NCBI RefSeq assembly: GCF_014191495.1
Contig: NZ_JACHWR010000001.1
Span: forward strand, 434,001-498,000
Length of the DNA stretch: 64,000 bases
Source of the DNA: Nocardioides soli
Lineage (GTDB): Bacteria; Actinomycetota; Actinomycetes; Propionibacteriales; Nocardioidaceae
Direction of reading: 5' to 3'
Shown here: positions 42,914 through 51,840 of the stretch, piece by piece
How positions within the stretch are numbered: the first letter of the stretch is position 1
How the letters are laid out: every line of letters begins with the position of its first letter
Program-made: the position numbers and the translations under genes
Notes under the pieces: model-generated
Database searches by the model: none
What the model was told of the DNA's origin: nothing
Seen by the model: only the letters and a program-made list of their open reading frames with translations

Positions 42914-43719
42914 CTTGCCTTGACGGGATTCGTGAGGGAGCCGAGACCGGAGATCGAGACCTCGACCTCGTCGCCGACGTTCATGGGACCGACGCCCTCG
43001 GGGGTGCCGGTGAGGATGACGTCGCCCGGGAGCAGCGTCATCACGCTGGAGACGTAGGCGACCAGCGTGGGGATGTCGAAGATCAGGTCGCTCGTGCTGC
43101 CGTCCTGCTGGAGGTCGCCGTTGAGGTGCGTCTGCACCCGGCGGCCCTCCGCGAAGTCGTGCGGGTCGAGGTCGGTCTCGATCCACGGCCCCAGCGGGCA
43201 GAACGAGTCGAAGCCCTTCGCCCGGGTCCACTGGCCGTCGCTGCGCTGCAGGTCGCGGGCGGTGACGTCGTTGGCGATCGTGTAGCCGTGGATGACGTCG
43301 GTCGCCTGCTCCGGCGGTACGTCGCGGCAGATCCGGCCGATCACGACCGCGAGCTCGCCCTCGTAGTGCAGGTCCTGCGTCTGCGGCGGGTAGAAGATCG
43401 GGTCGCCGGGGCCGACGACGCTGGTGTTCGGCTTGAGGAACATCAGCGGCTCCTGCGGCGCCTCGCCGCCCATCTCCGCGGCGTGGGCCGCGTAGTTCTT
43501 GCCGATCGCGACCACCTTGCTGCGCGGCAGCACCGGCGCCAGCAGACGCACGTCCTCGAGCCGGTGCTCCTGGTCGAGCAGCTTCACGCCGACGTACAGG
43601 GGGTCCCCGGCTAGGGCGACGACGACGCTGTCGGGGTCGGGCTGCCCGAGCTCGTCGAGCTCGCCGGTGACCACGCCGTACATCGGGTCCTCGCCCGTGG
43701 TGAATCTCGCGATGCGCAC
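42910..43719 (-). CDS. Fumarylacetoacetate hydrolase-family protein
   Basis: A 269-residue FAH-fold protein with the metal-binding ExE region [11 protein letters not shown] near residue 120, the preceding KNYAAHAAE helix, and GTPEGVGPM near the end. Members act as hydratases, acylpyruvases or oxaloacetate decarboxylases. Linkage to gltX is common in actinobacteria, so it is probably housekeeping rather than part of the catabolic island. Start GTG 43719. Confidence 0.88.
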   Translation of the reverse strand: MRIARFTTGEDPMYGVVTGELDELGQPDPDSVVVALAGDPLYVGVKLLDQEHRLEDVRLLAPVLPRSKVVAIGKNYAAHAAEMGGEAPQEPLMFLKPNTSVVGPGDPIFYPPQTQDLHYEGELAVVIGRICRDVPPEQATDVIHGYTIANDVTARDLQRSDGQWTRAKGFDSFCPLGPWIETDLDPHDFAEGRRVQTHLNGDLQQDGSTSDLIFDIPTLVAYVSSVMTLLPGDVILTGTPEGVGPMNVGDEVEVSISGLGSLTNPVKAR

Positions 43720-43728
43720 CCACCGAGC

Positions 43729-44475
43729 CTATCGACCCCGGCGCCGCCCGTAGTCGCCGCCGGTGATGCCGAAGAACTCCTCGAGAGTCTCGGTGTGGGT
43801 ACGCCGCAGCTCCGCCGCGAGCGCGCGGCCGACGAAGCGCAGGTGCCAGGGCTCGGGCGAGTAGCCGGTGATCGCCGCCGTGCCGGGCCGGTAGCGGACC
43901 ACGAACCCGAAGCGCCACGCGTTCTCGGCGAGCCAGCGACCGCCCGGCGTACCGGCGAAGCAGGGGTCGAAGTCGCAGCGCGGGCTCGTGGGCGTGACCA
44001 GGTCGACGGCCAGGCCGCTCTGGTGCTCGCTGTGGCCGGGCCGGGCCGACACCCGGTCGGCGGCGGCCCGGCCCCTGCTGGCGACGGCGTCGCCGTAGAC
44101 GCCCTGCTGGTAGTCGTAGGACCGGAACGCGCTCGCGATCTTGAAGCCGAGCCCGCGCCGGTCGGCTGCTGCAAGCAGCGCGGTCAGCGGCCGGGCGGCC
44201 GGCGTCGCGACCTGGTAGCCGCGCACCAGCGAGATCTCGGGCCGGTAGTCCGGCGGCTCGATCGGGTGTGACTTGTTGACGACCACCCAGATGCTCCGCG
44301 GATCGGTCGTCGAGTGCCGCGACCGGTCGAACGGGGGCCGGACGGCCTTCTCCACCGGGAGCGCGGTGGGTGCCGGAGCGACGACCCGGCGGTCCGCCGG
44401 CCGCCCCTCGCCCGGGGAGGCGCAGGCGACCGCCAGCAGCAGGACCGGGACGCCGATCGCCGTAATCGTCCTCAC
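43729..44475 (-). CDS. D-alanyl-D-alanine carboxypeptidase, M15/VanY family
   Basis: A 248-residue exported protein. The signal peptide ends in a possible lipobox (LLAVACAS). The zinc motifs of VanY are [11 protein letters not shown] (HxxxxxxxD pattern) and [10 protein letters not shown]. It trims the terminal D-Ala of peptidoglycan precursors outside the membrane. Transcription starts from the symmetric promoter shared with an ECF sigma factor, so it is likely a direct target of that factor. Confidence 0.87.
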   Translation of the reverse strand: MRTITAIGVPVLLLAVACASPGEGRPADRRVVAPAPTALPVEKAVRPPFDRSRHSTTDPRSIWVVVNKSHPIEPPDYRPEISLVRGYQVATPAARPLTALLAAADRRGLGFKIASAFRSYDYQQGVYGDAVASRGRAAADRVSARPGHSEHQSGLAVDLVTPTSPRCDFDPCFAGTPGGRWLAENAWRFGFVVRYRPGTAAITGYSPEPWHLRFVGRALAAELRRTHTETLEEFFGITGGDYGRRRGR

Positions 44476-44483
44476 GCCCCGAT

Positions 44484-44539
44484 GACGGGTGCGACGCCGC
44501 CGCGGGTTGCATGCAACCCTGCTGAGGCCCGGACCCGTC
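44484..44539. promoter_or_regulatory. Symmetric back-to-back ECF promoters sharing a palindromic -35
   Basis: The palindrome GGGTTGCATGCAACCC (44504-44519) supplies GCAACC as -35 in both directions. Exactly 17 bp away on each side lies CGTC as -10 (44536-44539 plus; 44487-44484 minus). GCAACC-N17-CGTC fits known ECF sigma-factor promoters. It would drive both vanY-like and sigma-factor genes. Confidence 0.7.
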
Positions 44540-44559
44540 AACCAGGTGGAGGAGGTGGC

Positions 44560-45099
44560 GTGCGCGACGACGAGCGGTCGACCCGGCGAGCGACGGAGTT
44601 CGTGGCGTTCACGCACGCCCACCGAGCCGACCTGGTGCGCACGGCCGCCCTGCTGTGCGCCGGTGACGAGGCATTCGCGGAGGACGTCGTGCAGACCACG
44701 CTGACCCGGCTCTACCTGTCGTGGCCGCGGGTACGACGCGCCGACAGCCCGCTCGCCTACGCCCGTCGCAGTCTGACCCACGTCTTCATCGACGAGGCAC
44801 GCCGGGCGCACCGCCGCCGCGAGACGACGATGGCCGAGCCGGCGGACGCGCTGGGCACCGAGCCCGCGGCCGCGGACGCCGACCCGGCGCTGCGCGAGGC
44901 CATGCTCGCCGCCCTGGCGTCGCTCGGTCCCCGACAGCGCGCCGTCGTCGTGCTGCGCCACTGGCACGACCTCGACGTGGCCGAGACCGCCCGCGTCCTC
45001 GGCTGCTCCACGGGCACCGTGAAGTCGCAGAACGCCCGGGCCCTGGCCCACCTGCGCACGCACCTCGGTGCCCTCGACCCGACCCTGGAGGTGTCCTGA
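44560..45099 (+). CDS. ECF RNA polymerase sigma factor (SigE family)
   Basis: A 179-residue group IV sigma factor. Region 2 is near residues 15-80 ([32 protein letters not shown]) and region 4 near 125-170 (LPxRQR-type [18 protein letters not shown], then [20 protein letters not shown]). The SigE family of ECF factors is abundant in actinobacteria. The start is GTG 44560 with GGAGGAGG upstream. TGATG coupling links it to a single-pass membrane protein, its probable anti-sigma partner. Confidence 0.92.
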   Translation: MRDDERSTRRATEFVAFTHAHRADLVRTAALLCAGDEAFAEDVVQTTLTRLYLSWPRVRRADSPLAYARRSLTHVFIDEARRAHRRRETTMAEPADALGTEPAAADADPALREAMLAALASLGPRQRAVVVLRHWHDLDVAETARVLGCSTGTVKSQNARALAHLRTHLGALDPTLEVS

Positions 45100-45743
45100 T
45101 GTGCCCGACCGACGATCTCAAGCGCGCGCTCGGCTCCGTCGCCGACGCCGAGCGTCCGGTGGCCGACCCGGCGGCCGACCTCGCCCGGGCCCGCTCGGCG
45201 GCGAGCGCCCGCACCCGCCGGCGGCTCCGGCTCGGGCTGACCGGCGCGACGACCGCGGTGGTGCTCTGCGTGGGCGCGGCGCTGGTGCTCGACCGAGCGC
45301 CGTCGGACCCCGGCACCGCCACGTCGGTGCCCGACGCCCCATCGTCGGGTGTCCGACTGGTGGCCGAGCGGTTCGAGGCGACGCCGTACACCTTCGACCT
45401 GACGCCGGAGGGCTGGTCGGTGCAGGCGCAGCGGCCGGCCGCCGTGACGATCGCGCCCGACGACGGGTCGACGTCGAGCAGCCCCGACGACTTCGCCGGC
45501 AAGCTGGTCATCCTCTTCGACGGCAACCGGCCGTCCGGACGCCAGCTCGAACACGAGGGCCGGCTCTTCTGGGTGTCCGGCGACTCCGGCTACACGGCCC
45601 TCGCCACCCGCACGCGCGACGACGAGCCCGCGGGGGTGGTGCGGATCCAGTACCCCGACGGCGCGGGCTGGGACCTCGACTCGATGGTCGCCTTCCTCGC
45701 CAGCGTGCACGTCGGCCCCGGCGCCCGGCAGGGCTTGGGCTAG
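45099..45743 (+). CDS. Single-pass membrane protein, putative anti-sigma partner
   Basis: A 214-residue protein. About 45 cytoplasmic residues precede one membrane helix (LTGATTAVVLCVGAALVL, about 45-65), then an extracytoplasmic domain of about 145 residues. It overlaps the sigma-factor stop, the usual layout for membrane regulators of SigE-family factors. No zinc anti-sigma motif (HxxxCxxC) is present, so the mechanism is not that of classical ZAS proteins. Regulation of the sigma factor is inferred from context. Confidence 0.75.
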   Translation: MCPTDDLKRALGSVADAERPVADPAADLARARSAASARTRRRLRLGLTGATTAVVLCVGAALVLDRAPSDPGTATSVPDAPSSGVRLVAERFEATPYTFDLTPEGWSVQAQRPAAVTIAPDDGSTSSSPDDFAGKLVILFDGNRPSGRQLEHEGRLFWVSGDSGYTALATRTRDDEPAGVVRIQYPDGAGWDLDSMVAFLASVHVGPGARQGLG

Positions 45744-45771
45744 CCCGGACCCGCTGACCTACCCTGAGCCG

Positions 45772-46662
45772 GTGCAGGAGATGGACCGGGCCTCGTGGGA
45801 GGCGCGCGCGGCGGCCCATGCGGCGCGCGTCGACGCGTTCGTCCGCCCGCATCTCGCGCGCCGCGAGGCCCGGGTCAAGCACCCCGTGCACGACTTCCTC
45901 TTCACCTACTACTCCCAACGGCCCGCCCAGCTGCGGCGCTGGCACCCCGGGTACGGCGTACGGCTGCTCGACGCCCCGGAGTACGCCTCACTCAAGGGGT
46001 ACGCCGACGGCGCGGTCACGCCGGCGTACGTCGAGTCGCAGCGCCCGCTGCTCGCGGCGCTGCTGCGCCTGCTGCGGGCGACCGCCGGCCGGCCGGCCAA
46101 CCTCGGCTGCTTCGGGATGCACGAGTGGGCCATGGTCTATCGGATCTCCGAGGACCGCACGCGCCATCCGGACTGGCCCCTGCGGCTCGGGCCCGCCGGC
46201 ACCGACGCGGTCGTCGAGTCGCACCGGATCGCCTGCTCGCACTTCGATGCCTACCGCTTCTTCACACCCGCGGCCGCGCCGCTGAACACGCTGGCGCCGG
46301 CCGCCCACGACCGCGCCGACTTCGAGCAGCCGGGCTGCCTGCACGCCGGCATGGACCTCTACAAGCACGCCTTCCGGCTCACGCCGATGGTCGACTCCGA
46401 CCTGGTCGCCGAATGCTTCGAGCTCGCCTGGGACATCCGGGTGCTCGACATGCGCGCCGCGCCGTACGACCTCGCCGACCTCGGTCTCGTGCCCGTCGAG
46501 GTCGAGACGGCCGCCGGGAAGGCGGAGTACGCCGAGGCGCAGCGCGGCTTCGCCGAGCGCGGTGCGCCACTGCGGACGCGGCTGATCGAGGAGTGCGAGC
46601 GGCTGCTGGCGGTTGCGAACGAAGGACGTTCGGCCCTGCTCGCGGAGACACCGGCGACCTAG
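45772..46662 (+). CDS. Conserved actinobacterial protein, often annotated 3-methyladenine DNA glycosylase
   Basis: A 296-residue protein with segments such as HPVHDFLFTYYSQRP, RWHPGYG, LGCFGMHEWAMVY and SHRIACSHFDAYRFF, plus PGCLHAGMDLYKHAF. The His/Tyr-rich conserved blocks indicate a real enzyme. Databases often name this family 3-methyladenine DNA glycosylase; no helix-hairpin-helix glycosylase motif is visible, so the name is uncertain. Start GTG 45772 or ATG 45781. A TACCCT box 12 bp upstream suggests a nearly leaderless mRNA. Confidence 0.7.
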   Translation: MQEMDRASWEARAAAHAARVDAFVRPHLARREARVKHPVHDFLFTYYSQRPAQLRRWHPGYGVRLLDAPEYASLKGYADGAVTPAYVESQRPLLAALLRLLRATAGRPANLGCFGMHEWAMVYRISEDRTRHPDWPLRLGPAGTDAVVESHRIACSHFDAYRFFTPAAAPLNTLAPAAHDRADFEQPGCLHAGMDLYKHAFRLTPMVDSDLVAECFELAWDIRVLDMRAAPYDLADLGLVPVEVETAAGKAEYAEAQRGFAERGAPLRTRLIEECERLLAVANEGRSALLAETPAT

Positions 46663-46684
46663 TGGCCATCACCGGAAGCTCTTC

Positions 46685-46798
46685 GGGTGGCCCGCACCCC
46701 GGGCACGCACCTCGCTGCGTTACCGTCGCTTGCTGGACAAACAAGTAGAGCCGCGCTCCGGCGCCTTGCGATGCACGCACCCCGAGCGCGGGCCACCC
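46685..46798. repeat. Long-range inverted repeat in intergenic DNA
   Basis: GGGTGGCCCGC (46685-46695) and its exact complement (46788-46798) enclose 92 bp with further short dyads. It could be a structured transcript, a terminator or a small palindromic repeat element. No protein gene is seen here. Confidence 0.55.
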
Positions 46799-46835
46799 CC
46801 GAGGAACTTCCAGCGACGACCACTAGCGTGGAGGC

Positions 46836-47006
46836 ATGGCGAGGCCCGTGCCGCAGTGCCCGATCCGGATCGGTGACGCGTGCTCGCTCTGCGTGCCCGG
46901 CGCCACCGGACCGGAGGACTGCCCCCTCGTCGCCGAGGTGATGCGCGACCCGGAGCTGCGCGCCCGGCTGGCCGAGCTGCGGCGGGAGGCGGCGGCCGCC
47001 CGCTGA
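46836..47006 (+). CDS. Small four-cysteine protein
   Basis: A 56-residue protein with Cys8, Cys16, Cys19 and Cys29 (QCPIRI, ACSLC, EDCPLV), then a charged helix rich in Arg/Glu/Ala. The cysteine spacing suggests a zinc knuckle or an iron-sulfur ligand set. GTGGAGG precedes the ATG. It is followed 30 bp later by a secreted M23 protein. Function unknown. Confidence 0.7.
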   Translation: MARPVPQCPIRIGDACSLCVPGATGPEDCPLVAEVMRDPELRARLAELRREAAAAR

Positions 47007-47036
47007 CCGGGTGCTCCCGGGCTAATGTCGTCGCCA

Positions 47037-47599
47037 TGCGCCTCGGACGACCGCTGCTCCCCGCGCTCCTGGGTCTGGTGCTCGCCGGATCACTGACCCC
47101 GGCCGCGCACGCGGACCCGCGGTGGGAGTTCTACACCAGCGACCGGACCCGCTACGAGTCCCCGTGGTTCCAGGGCGCGCACCGGATCATGATCCGCTTC
47201 GGCTGCACCGCGGCGCCCTACTACGCCCCCGACCCGCGCTGTCGGGCCGGCCGCGGCTTCCACCACGGCCTCGACATCGCGATGCCGTGCGGCACTCCCC
47301 TGTACGCCGGGCGCCGGTTCCGGGTCGTCTCGAACGAGACGCTCGGCGCGGCGTACGGCGTGCACCCCCTGCTGCTGCGCAACCGCAGGCTGGGCTGGGA
47401 TCTGGTGATCGGGCACACCCGCCGCGTCTACGTGCGCGAGGGACAGGTCGTGCGCCGTGGGGCGATGTTCGCCCGCGCCGGCGACAGCGGCGCCCCCGAC
47501 GGCTGCCACCTGCACTTCGAGAGGCGTGCGGTCGGCGGTGGACTGTCCACCGCCGTCCAGCCGCGAGCGCTGCTCGGCCTGGCCCCGGCGCGCGGCTGA
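47037..47599 (+). CDS. Secreted M23-family metallopeptidase
   Basis: A 187-residue protein with an N-terminal signal peptide (about residues 1-27, ending AHA). The zinc motifs are GRGFHHGLDIA (HxxxD) and GCHLHFE (HxH). M23 enzymes cut peptide cross-links in peptidoglycan. Compact size with no other domain. It ends one base from the stop of the convergent TetR gene. Confidence 0.87.
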
Positions 47600-48157
47600 T
47601 CAGCCGACCCGCGCCTGCGCCCGGATCCCGTCGAGGATCAGCGTGAGGCCGTCCCCGAAGTCGGAGTGCTCGCGCGGCGGGCCGCCGATCGCCCCCGCCG
47701 AGCCGGCCTGCAGGTGGGTCTGCTCGTCGACGACGTGACCGAAGGTGAAGTGCAGCAGCGCCCCGGCCGCGGTCGGCACCAGCGCCGGGTCCAGGCCCGC
47801 GCCGCCCAGGGCGTCGACGATCTCGTCGTACGGCGTGGCGCCGCCCAGCCCGAACGACCGCACGGTCGCGACGAGCTCGGCGCCGTCCCGGTAGGCGAGC
47901 AGCGCGTCGCGCAGCTCGGTGCACACCGACTCGACCCGGGCGTCCCAGGGTTCGGGGCGCGGCCCCCGGCGACCGCGGGCGAGGATCTCGTCGGCGACGG
48001 CGGCGAGCAGCTCCTGCTTGTTGCCGAAGTGGTGGTAGAGCGCGCTGGGCTGGACGCCGAGCTCGGTGCCGAGCCGGCGCATCGTCAGGTCGGCGAGCCC
48101 GTAGCCGTCGAGCACGACGAGCGCCCGGTCCACGATGTCGGTGCGGCGGTAGCGCAC
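47600..48157 (-). CDS. TetR-family regulator of the biotin transporter (BioQ-like)
   Basis: A 185-residue TetR protein with the HTH near residues 25-45 (TMRRLGTELGVQPSALYHHFGNKQEL). It is divergent from bioY, and the gap holds TGAAC-N3-GTTCA, the type of site bound by BioQ in related actinobacteria. It is therefore probably the repressor of bioYMN. Start GTG 48157. Its identity as BioQ is by site and context, not by alignment. Confidence 0.85.
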   Translation of the reverse strand: MRYRRTDIVDRALVVLDGYGLADLTMRRLGTELGVQPSALYHHFGNKQELLAAVADEILARGRRGPRPEPWDARVESVCTELRDALLAYRDGAELVATVRSFGLGGATPYDEIVDALGGAGLDPALVPTAAGALLHFTFGHVVDEQTHLQAGSAGAIGGPPREHSDFGDGLTLILDGIRAQARVG

Positions 48158-48212
48158 GTCACATCCTCCCTACTGGCCGGGAACCGTTGACCCCGGCAGA
48201 GCTCGAACCCTA

Positions 48213-48246
48213 ACCTGAACGCCGTTCACCTGACCAGCGTTCAGGT
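48213..48246. promoter_or_regulatory. BioQ-type operator (overlapping palindromes)
   Basis: TGAACGCCGTTCA (48216-48228) is a perfect TGAAC-N3-GTTCA dyad. A second larger repeat, ACCTGAACGC and its complement at 48237-48246, overlaps it. It lies 22-55 bp before bioY. Confidence 0.7.
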
Positions 48247-48267
48247 GCGGAGCCGAAGGAACTGAGC

Positions 48268-48876
48268 ATGACCATGGCCGAGACCCCCGCCTCCCCCGAG
48301 GTCACCAGCGCGGCGCCCCGGCGCCGGTCCACCGCGACCGACGTCGCCCTGGTTGCGGCGTTCGCCGCCCTGATCGCCGCCTGCACCGTCATCGGCGGCG
48401 TCCCGGTCGGCGGTGCCGGCGTCGACATCACCCTGCAGACCTTCGGCGTCCTGCTCGCCGGCTGCGTGCTCGGGGCGGCCCGCGGGTTCCTCGCGGTCGT
48501 GGTCTACCTGGTGCTCGGAGCCATCGGGCTGCCCGTCTTCGCCGGGCACACCGGCGGGCTCTCGGCGTTCACCGGCGTCTCGGCCGGCTACCTGTGGTCC
48601 TTCCCGGTCGCGGCGCTGCTCGCCGGATTCCTGGTGCAGTACGTCTTCCGCGCCCGCCGCACCCGCGCGGCGTTCGTGTTCGTCGCGGCGATGGCCGGCA
48701 CCGCGCTCAACCACGCCTGCGGCATCGTGGGCATGAAGCTCTACCTCGACTCGACCTGGGAGCAGGCGATCAAGTTCGACGCGCCGTTCTGGGTCGGCGA
48801 CATCGTCAAGGCGCTCCTGGTCGCGATCGTCGCGGCCGAGGTGCACCGGGCGTTCCCGCGCCTGCTCGGCCGCTGA
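48268..48876 (+). CDS. bioY: Biotin transporter substrate-binding component BioY
   Basis: A 202-residue membrane protein with about six helices. It has the BioY features ITLQTFGVLLAGCVLGAARGFLAVVVYLVLGAIGLPVFAG and the Gly-rich GGLSAFTGVSAGYL loop. It binds biotin in the membrane and works with BioMN. First gene of the bioYMN operon. Confidence 0.93.
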   Translation: MTMAETPASPEVTSAAPRRRSTATDVALVAAFAALIAACTVIGGVPVGGAGVDITLQTFGVLLAGCVLGAARGFLAVVVYLVLGAIGLPVFAGHTGGLSAFTGVSAGYLWSFPVAALLAGFLVQYVFRARRTRAAFVFVAAMAGTALNHACGIVGMKLYLDSTWEQAIKFDAPFWVGDIVKALLVAIVAAEVHRAFPRLLGR

Positions 48877-48890
48877 GCCGTCGGGCCACG

Positions 48891-49586
48891 ATGGCCAGGA
48901 TCGAGCTCGACTCGGCGTCCGTCACGGCGCCGGGCGCCGACGGCGACCTCACCATCCTGGAGCCGACGACCCGGACGCTCACCGAGCAGCGGATCGGCGT
49001 GATCGGCGCCAACGGCTCGGGCAAGTCGACCCTCGTCCGGCTGCTCAACGGGCTGGTCAGCCCGTCCACGGGCCGGGTGCTCGTGGACGGGCTCGACGTC
49101 GCCCGCCAGGGTGCCGCGGTCCGCCGTCGGGTGGGCTTCTGCTTCACCGACCCGGCCGCCCAGCTCGTGATGCCGACGTGCGTCGAGGACGTCGAGCTGT
49201 CGTTGCGCCGGTCGGTGCGCGACGCGGGCGAGCGCCGCCGTCGCGCGCTGGAGGTGCTCGACCGCTACGGCCTGGCGGCGCAGGCCGACCTCAGCGTGCA
49301 CAGCCTCTCCGGCGGGCAGCGCCAGCTGCTCGCGCTGGCCGGCGTGCTGGCCACCGGGCCGTCCGTCCTGATCGCCGACGAGCCCACGACCCTGCTCGAC
49401 CTCGCCAACACCCGCCGCGTCGCCGACGTCCTCTTCGGGCTCGAGCAGCAGCTGGTGCTGGTCACCCACGACCTCGAGCTCGTGCGTCGGTGCGAGCGCG
49501 TGCTCGTGGTCGAGCGGGCCCGTGTGCGGTACGACGGGCCCGCCGACGCCGCCGTGGCCGACTACCTCTCGACGGTGCCGGGGTGA
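48891..49586 (+). CDS. bioM: Biotin transporter ATPase BioM (ECF-type)
   Basis: A 231-residue ATPase with Walker A GANGSGKST, signature LSGGQRQL, Walker B VLIADEPTTLLD and switch His in LVTHDLEL. It powers the energy-coupling-factor transporter. It is 14 bp after bioY. Confidence 0.92.
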   Translation: MARIELDSASVTAPGADGDLTILEPTTRTLTEQRIGVIGANGSGKSTLVRLLNGLVSPSTGRVLVDGLDVARQGAAVRRRVGFCFTDPAAQLVMPTCVEDVELSLRRSVRDAGERRRRALEVLDRYGLAAQADLSVHSLSGGQRQLLALAGVLATGPSVLIADEPTTLLDLANTRRVADVLFGLEQQLVLVTHDLELVRRCERVLVVERARVRYDGPADAAVADYLSTVPG

Positions 49587-49590
49587 GCGC

Positions 49591-50202
49591 GTGAACCCGG
49601 CGTACCTCTTCGGTGTCTACCAGCCCGGCACCACGGTGCTGCACCGCGCCTGGGTCGGCGCCAAGGTCGGCGCGCTCGCGGTCTTCAGCCTCGCGGTGGT
49701 GCTGGTGCGCAGCATGCCGGCGTCGTTCGGCTTCCTCGCGATCGCCGTGCTGGCCGCCGCCGTTGCCCGGGTCGACCTGCGCCTGCTGGTCCGGTCGCTG
49801 CGACCGGTGCTGGTGGTCGCGGTGATCTTCGCCGCCCTCCAGTGGCTGCTCTACGGGCCGGTCAAGGCGGCCGAGACGCTGGTCGACCTGCTCGCGCTGG
49901 CGCTCGCCGCGATCGTGGTCAGCAGCACGACCCCGGTCAACGCGATGCTCGACGCGCTGATCCGCTGGATCCGGCCGCTGCGGCGGGTCGGCGTCGACCC
50001 CGAGCGCGTCGCCCTCACCGTCGGCCTCGCGATCCAGGCGCTGCCCGGCACCGTCGCGCTGGCGATCGAGACCCGCGACGCGGCCCGGGCCCGCGGCGTA
50101 CGACACCCGCGGGCGTTCCTGTCGCCCTTCGTGATCCGGGTGGTCGCCCGTGCCCACGAGACCGGCGACGCCCTGCACGCGCGCGGCATCGGCGACGACT
50201 GA
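49591..50202 (+). CDS. bioN: Biotin transporter permease BioN (ECF-type T component)
   Basis: A 203-residue membrane protein with five or so helices. The coupling motifs are ETRDAARARG and the C-terminal ETGDALHARGIG, matching the Ala-Arg-Gly signatures of T components. GTG 49591 is 4 bp after bioM. Confidence 0.92.
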   Translation: MNPAYLFGVYQPGTTVLHRAWVGAKVGALAVFSLAVVLVRSMPASFGFLAIAVLAAAVARVDLRLLVRSLRPVLVVAVIFAALQWLLYGPVKAAETLVDLLALALAAIVVSSTTPVNAMLDALIRWIRPLRRVGVDPERVALTVGLAIQALPGTVALAIETRDAARARGVRHPRAFLSPFVIRVVARAHETGDALHARGIGDD

Positions 50203-50214
50203 CGCCGCTCGGCC

Positions 50215-50640
50215 TCAGCCCTGGCCGTGCTCGGCCAGCCACGCCTGCGCGCGTCGCTTCGAGGCCCGCGCGAGCCACGCGTCCTGCACCACCTCGGCCA
50301 CCTCGTCGCGGCTGAGCTCGCCGATCCGGCTGGCCCGCAGCAGCACCGACGGGTGCCCGTTGAAGTGCGGGGTGGTGAAGTACGGCGTCGACTCGTCGAG
50401 CACCATCGCCTGCTTGTCGGCCTCGGAGGCGACCCAGAACACGATCACGTCGGCGTACCGCTCCCCCGTCTCGGGGTCGAACGCGTCGGGCCGCGGCGTG
50501 CGGAAGAAGACGAACGACCTCCGGCCGACCTGGTAGACGGGGCGCTCGGCCGTGGTGCCCTCGGCGATCTCGACGTGCGGCATCCCGAGGGCGATCTCGT
50601 GGACGTCCTCGACCCGCGCCCGGCGCGCCGCTCGGCTCAT
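50215..50640 (-). CDS. MmcQ/YjbR-family protein
   Basis: A 141-residue protein of the MmcQ/YjbR fold, with FFRTPRPDAFDP, PYFTTPHFNGHPSVLLRA and DEVAEVVQDAWL segments. The fold is DNA-binding-like (CyaY-like); function is poorly known. It follows the SDR gene on the same strand by 4 bp and may be co-transcribed. Confidence 0.82.
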   Translation of the reverse strand: MSRAARRARVEDVHEIALGMPHVEIAEGTTAERPVYQVGRRSFVFFRTPRPDAFDPETGERYADVIVFWVASEADKQAMVLDESTPYFTTPHFNGHPSVLLRASRIGELSRDEVAEVVQDAWLARASKRRAQAWLAEHGQG

Positions 50641-50644
50641 CGGC

Positions 50645-51301
50645 TCATCCGGAGTAGGGCACCTCGGTCTGCCAGTCGGCCTCGACCTGGCGGGCGGCGT
50701 CCCAGAGGACCTCGGCGACGCGGTCGGGTGTGAACGGCCCCTCGCTGGCGAGGGTGCCGCGCACGGTCACCGAGACCGCCCGGATGCCGTCGGGCCGCAG
50801 GGTGGCGTCGAGGCTGTGCACGAGGTTGCGGACGCCGGCCTTCTGCACGCCCAGCGACGCCGCCCGGTGCCACGGCTTGTCGGCGGCCATGCTGCCGGTG
50901 ACGGTGATCCGGCCGCCCGCGGTCAGGTAGGGCCGGGCCGCCTGCGCGCTCGTGAGCAGAGCACCCACGCCGAGCGCGACGTCGGCGAGCAGCTCCTCGA
51001 CGGTCAGCTCCAGCGGGTCCTTCTCCCGGAAGGCGCTCGGGTTGAAGTGCAGCACGTCGATGCGCCCGGTGTGCTCGCCGAAGCGACGGATCGCGGCGGT
51101 CGTCGCCTCGACGTCGGTCACGTCGGCGACCGCGTGGCCGACGGTCGCGCCGAGCTCCTCGAGCTCGCCGGCCAGCCGCCGGAGCTGCTCCTCGTCGATG
51201 CCGAGCAGCGCCACGTCGTATCCCTCCCGCGCGTAGCGCCTCGCCAGCGAGCCGCTCACACCCGGGCCTGCTCCGACAACGACGATCACGGGACGAGTCA
51301 T
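50645..51301 (-). CDS. SDR-family protein lacking the catalytic Tyr
   Basis: A 218-residue short-chain dehydrogenase-like protein. The cofactor motif GAGPGVSGSLA is atypical but workable. The Ser is in TVTGSMAA and the Lys in VQKAG, yet the position four before Lys is Leu instead of Tyr (LGVQK). It may be a non-catalytic binding protein or use another acid. Start ATG 51301. Confidence 0.83.
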   Translation of the reverse strand: MTRPVIVVVGAGPGVSGSLARRYAREGYDVALLGIDEEQLRRLAGELEELGATVGHAVADVTDVEATTAAIRRFGEHTGRIDVLHFNPSAFREKDPLELTVEELLADVALGVGALLTSAQAARPYLTAGGRITVTGSMAADKPWHRAASLGVQKAGVRNLVHSLDATLRPDGIRAVSVTVRGTLASEGPFTPDRVAEVLWDAARQVEADWQTEVPYSG

Positions 51302-51321
51302 GGGCTCACCGTAGCCGCCGC

Positions 51322-51840
51322 TCACCACACGTCGCCGTCGCGCCAGTCGCAGGTGATCGGCGCATCGAGGTCGAGCCCGGGGCCGAACACGTACAGGGAG
51401 CCGTCGTCGTCGGGCGTGGGCACCACGCCGCGGGTCGTGGCGACCGACGACGGGCCGCGCCACCGGGCCCAGTCGCGTGACTCGTAGAGCGGCACGCCCG
51501 CGGCCGACGCGCTCAGCGCGAGCAGGTCGTAGCCGGGCGCCAGCTCCTCGATCGACGCCATCACCCGGGCGCCGTGCCCGGCCCGGCGTACGTCGGCGGC
51601 GACGGCCACGGCCTCGACGTACCCGCAGCGCAGTCCGGCACCGTCGACCACCAGCCGCCTGAGGACGACCGCGCCGTGCGCGACCAGTCGCCCGCCGTCG
51701 CACACCAGGACGTGCATGCCGCCGAGCGCGTGACTCCAGTCGGCGTCGGCGAAGTCACCGAACGACGCGTCGCAGAGCGCCCGTGCGGCGATGCGCTCCT
51801 CGGGCGTCAGCTCGGCGGTGTGGCAGCGGCGTACGGTCAC
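51322..51840 (-). CDS. aac(2'): Aminoglycoside 2'-N-acetyltransferase-like GNAT protein
   Basis: A 172-residue GNAT protein closely matching the mycobacterial AAC(2')-I pattern: DWSHALGGMHVL, LRCGYVEAVAV, TPDDDGSLYVF and the terminal CDWRDGDVW. Members acetylate the 2'-amino group of aminoglycosides; in mycobacteria they are chromosomal and may act on cell-wall substrates. GTG 51840 overlaps the amidase stop by 4 bp. Confidence 0.87.
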   Translation of the reverse strand: MTVRRCHTAELTPEERIAARALCDASFGDFADADWSHALGGMHVLVCDGGRLVAHGAVVLRRLVVDGAGLRCGYVEAVAVAADVRRAGHGARVMASIEELAPGYDLLALSASAAGVPLYESRDWARWRGPSSVATTRGVVPTPDDDGSLYVFGPGLDLDAPITCDWRDGDVW

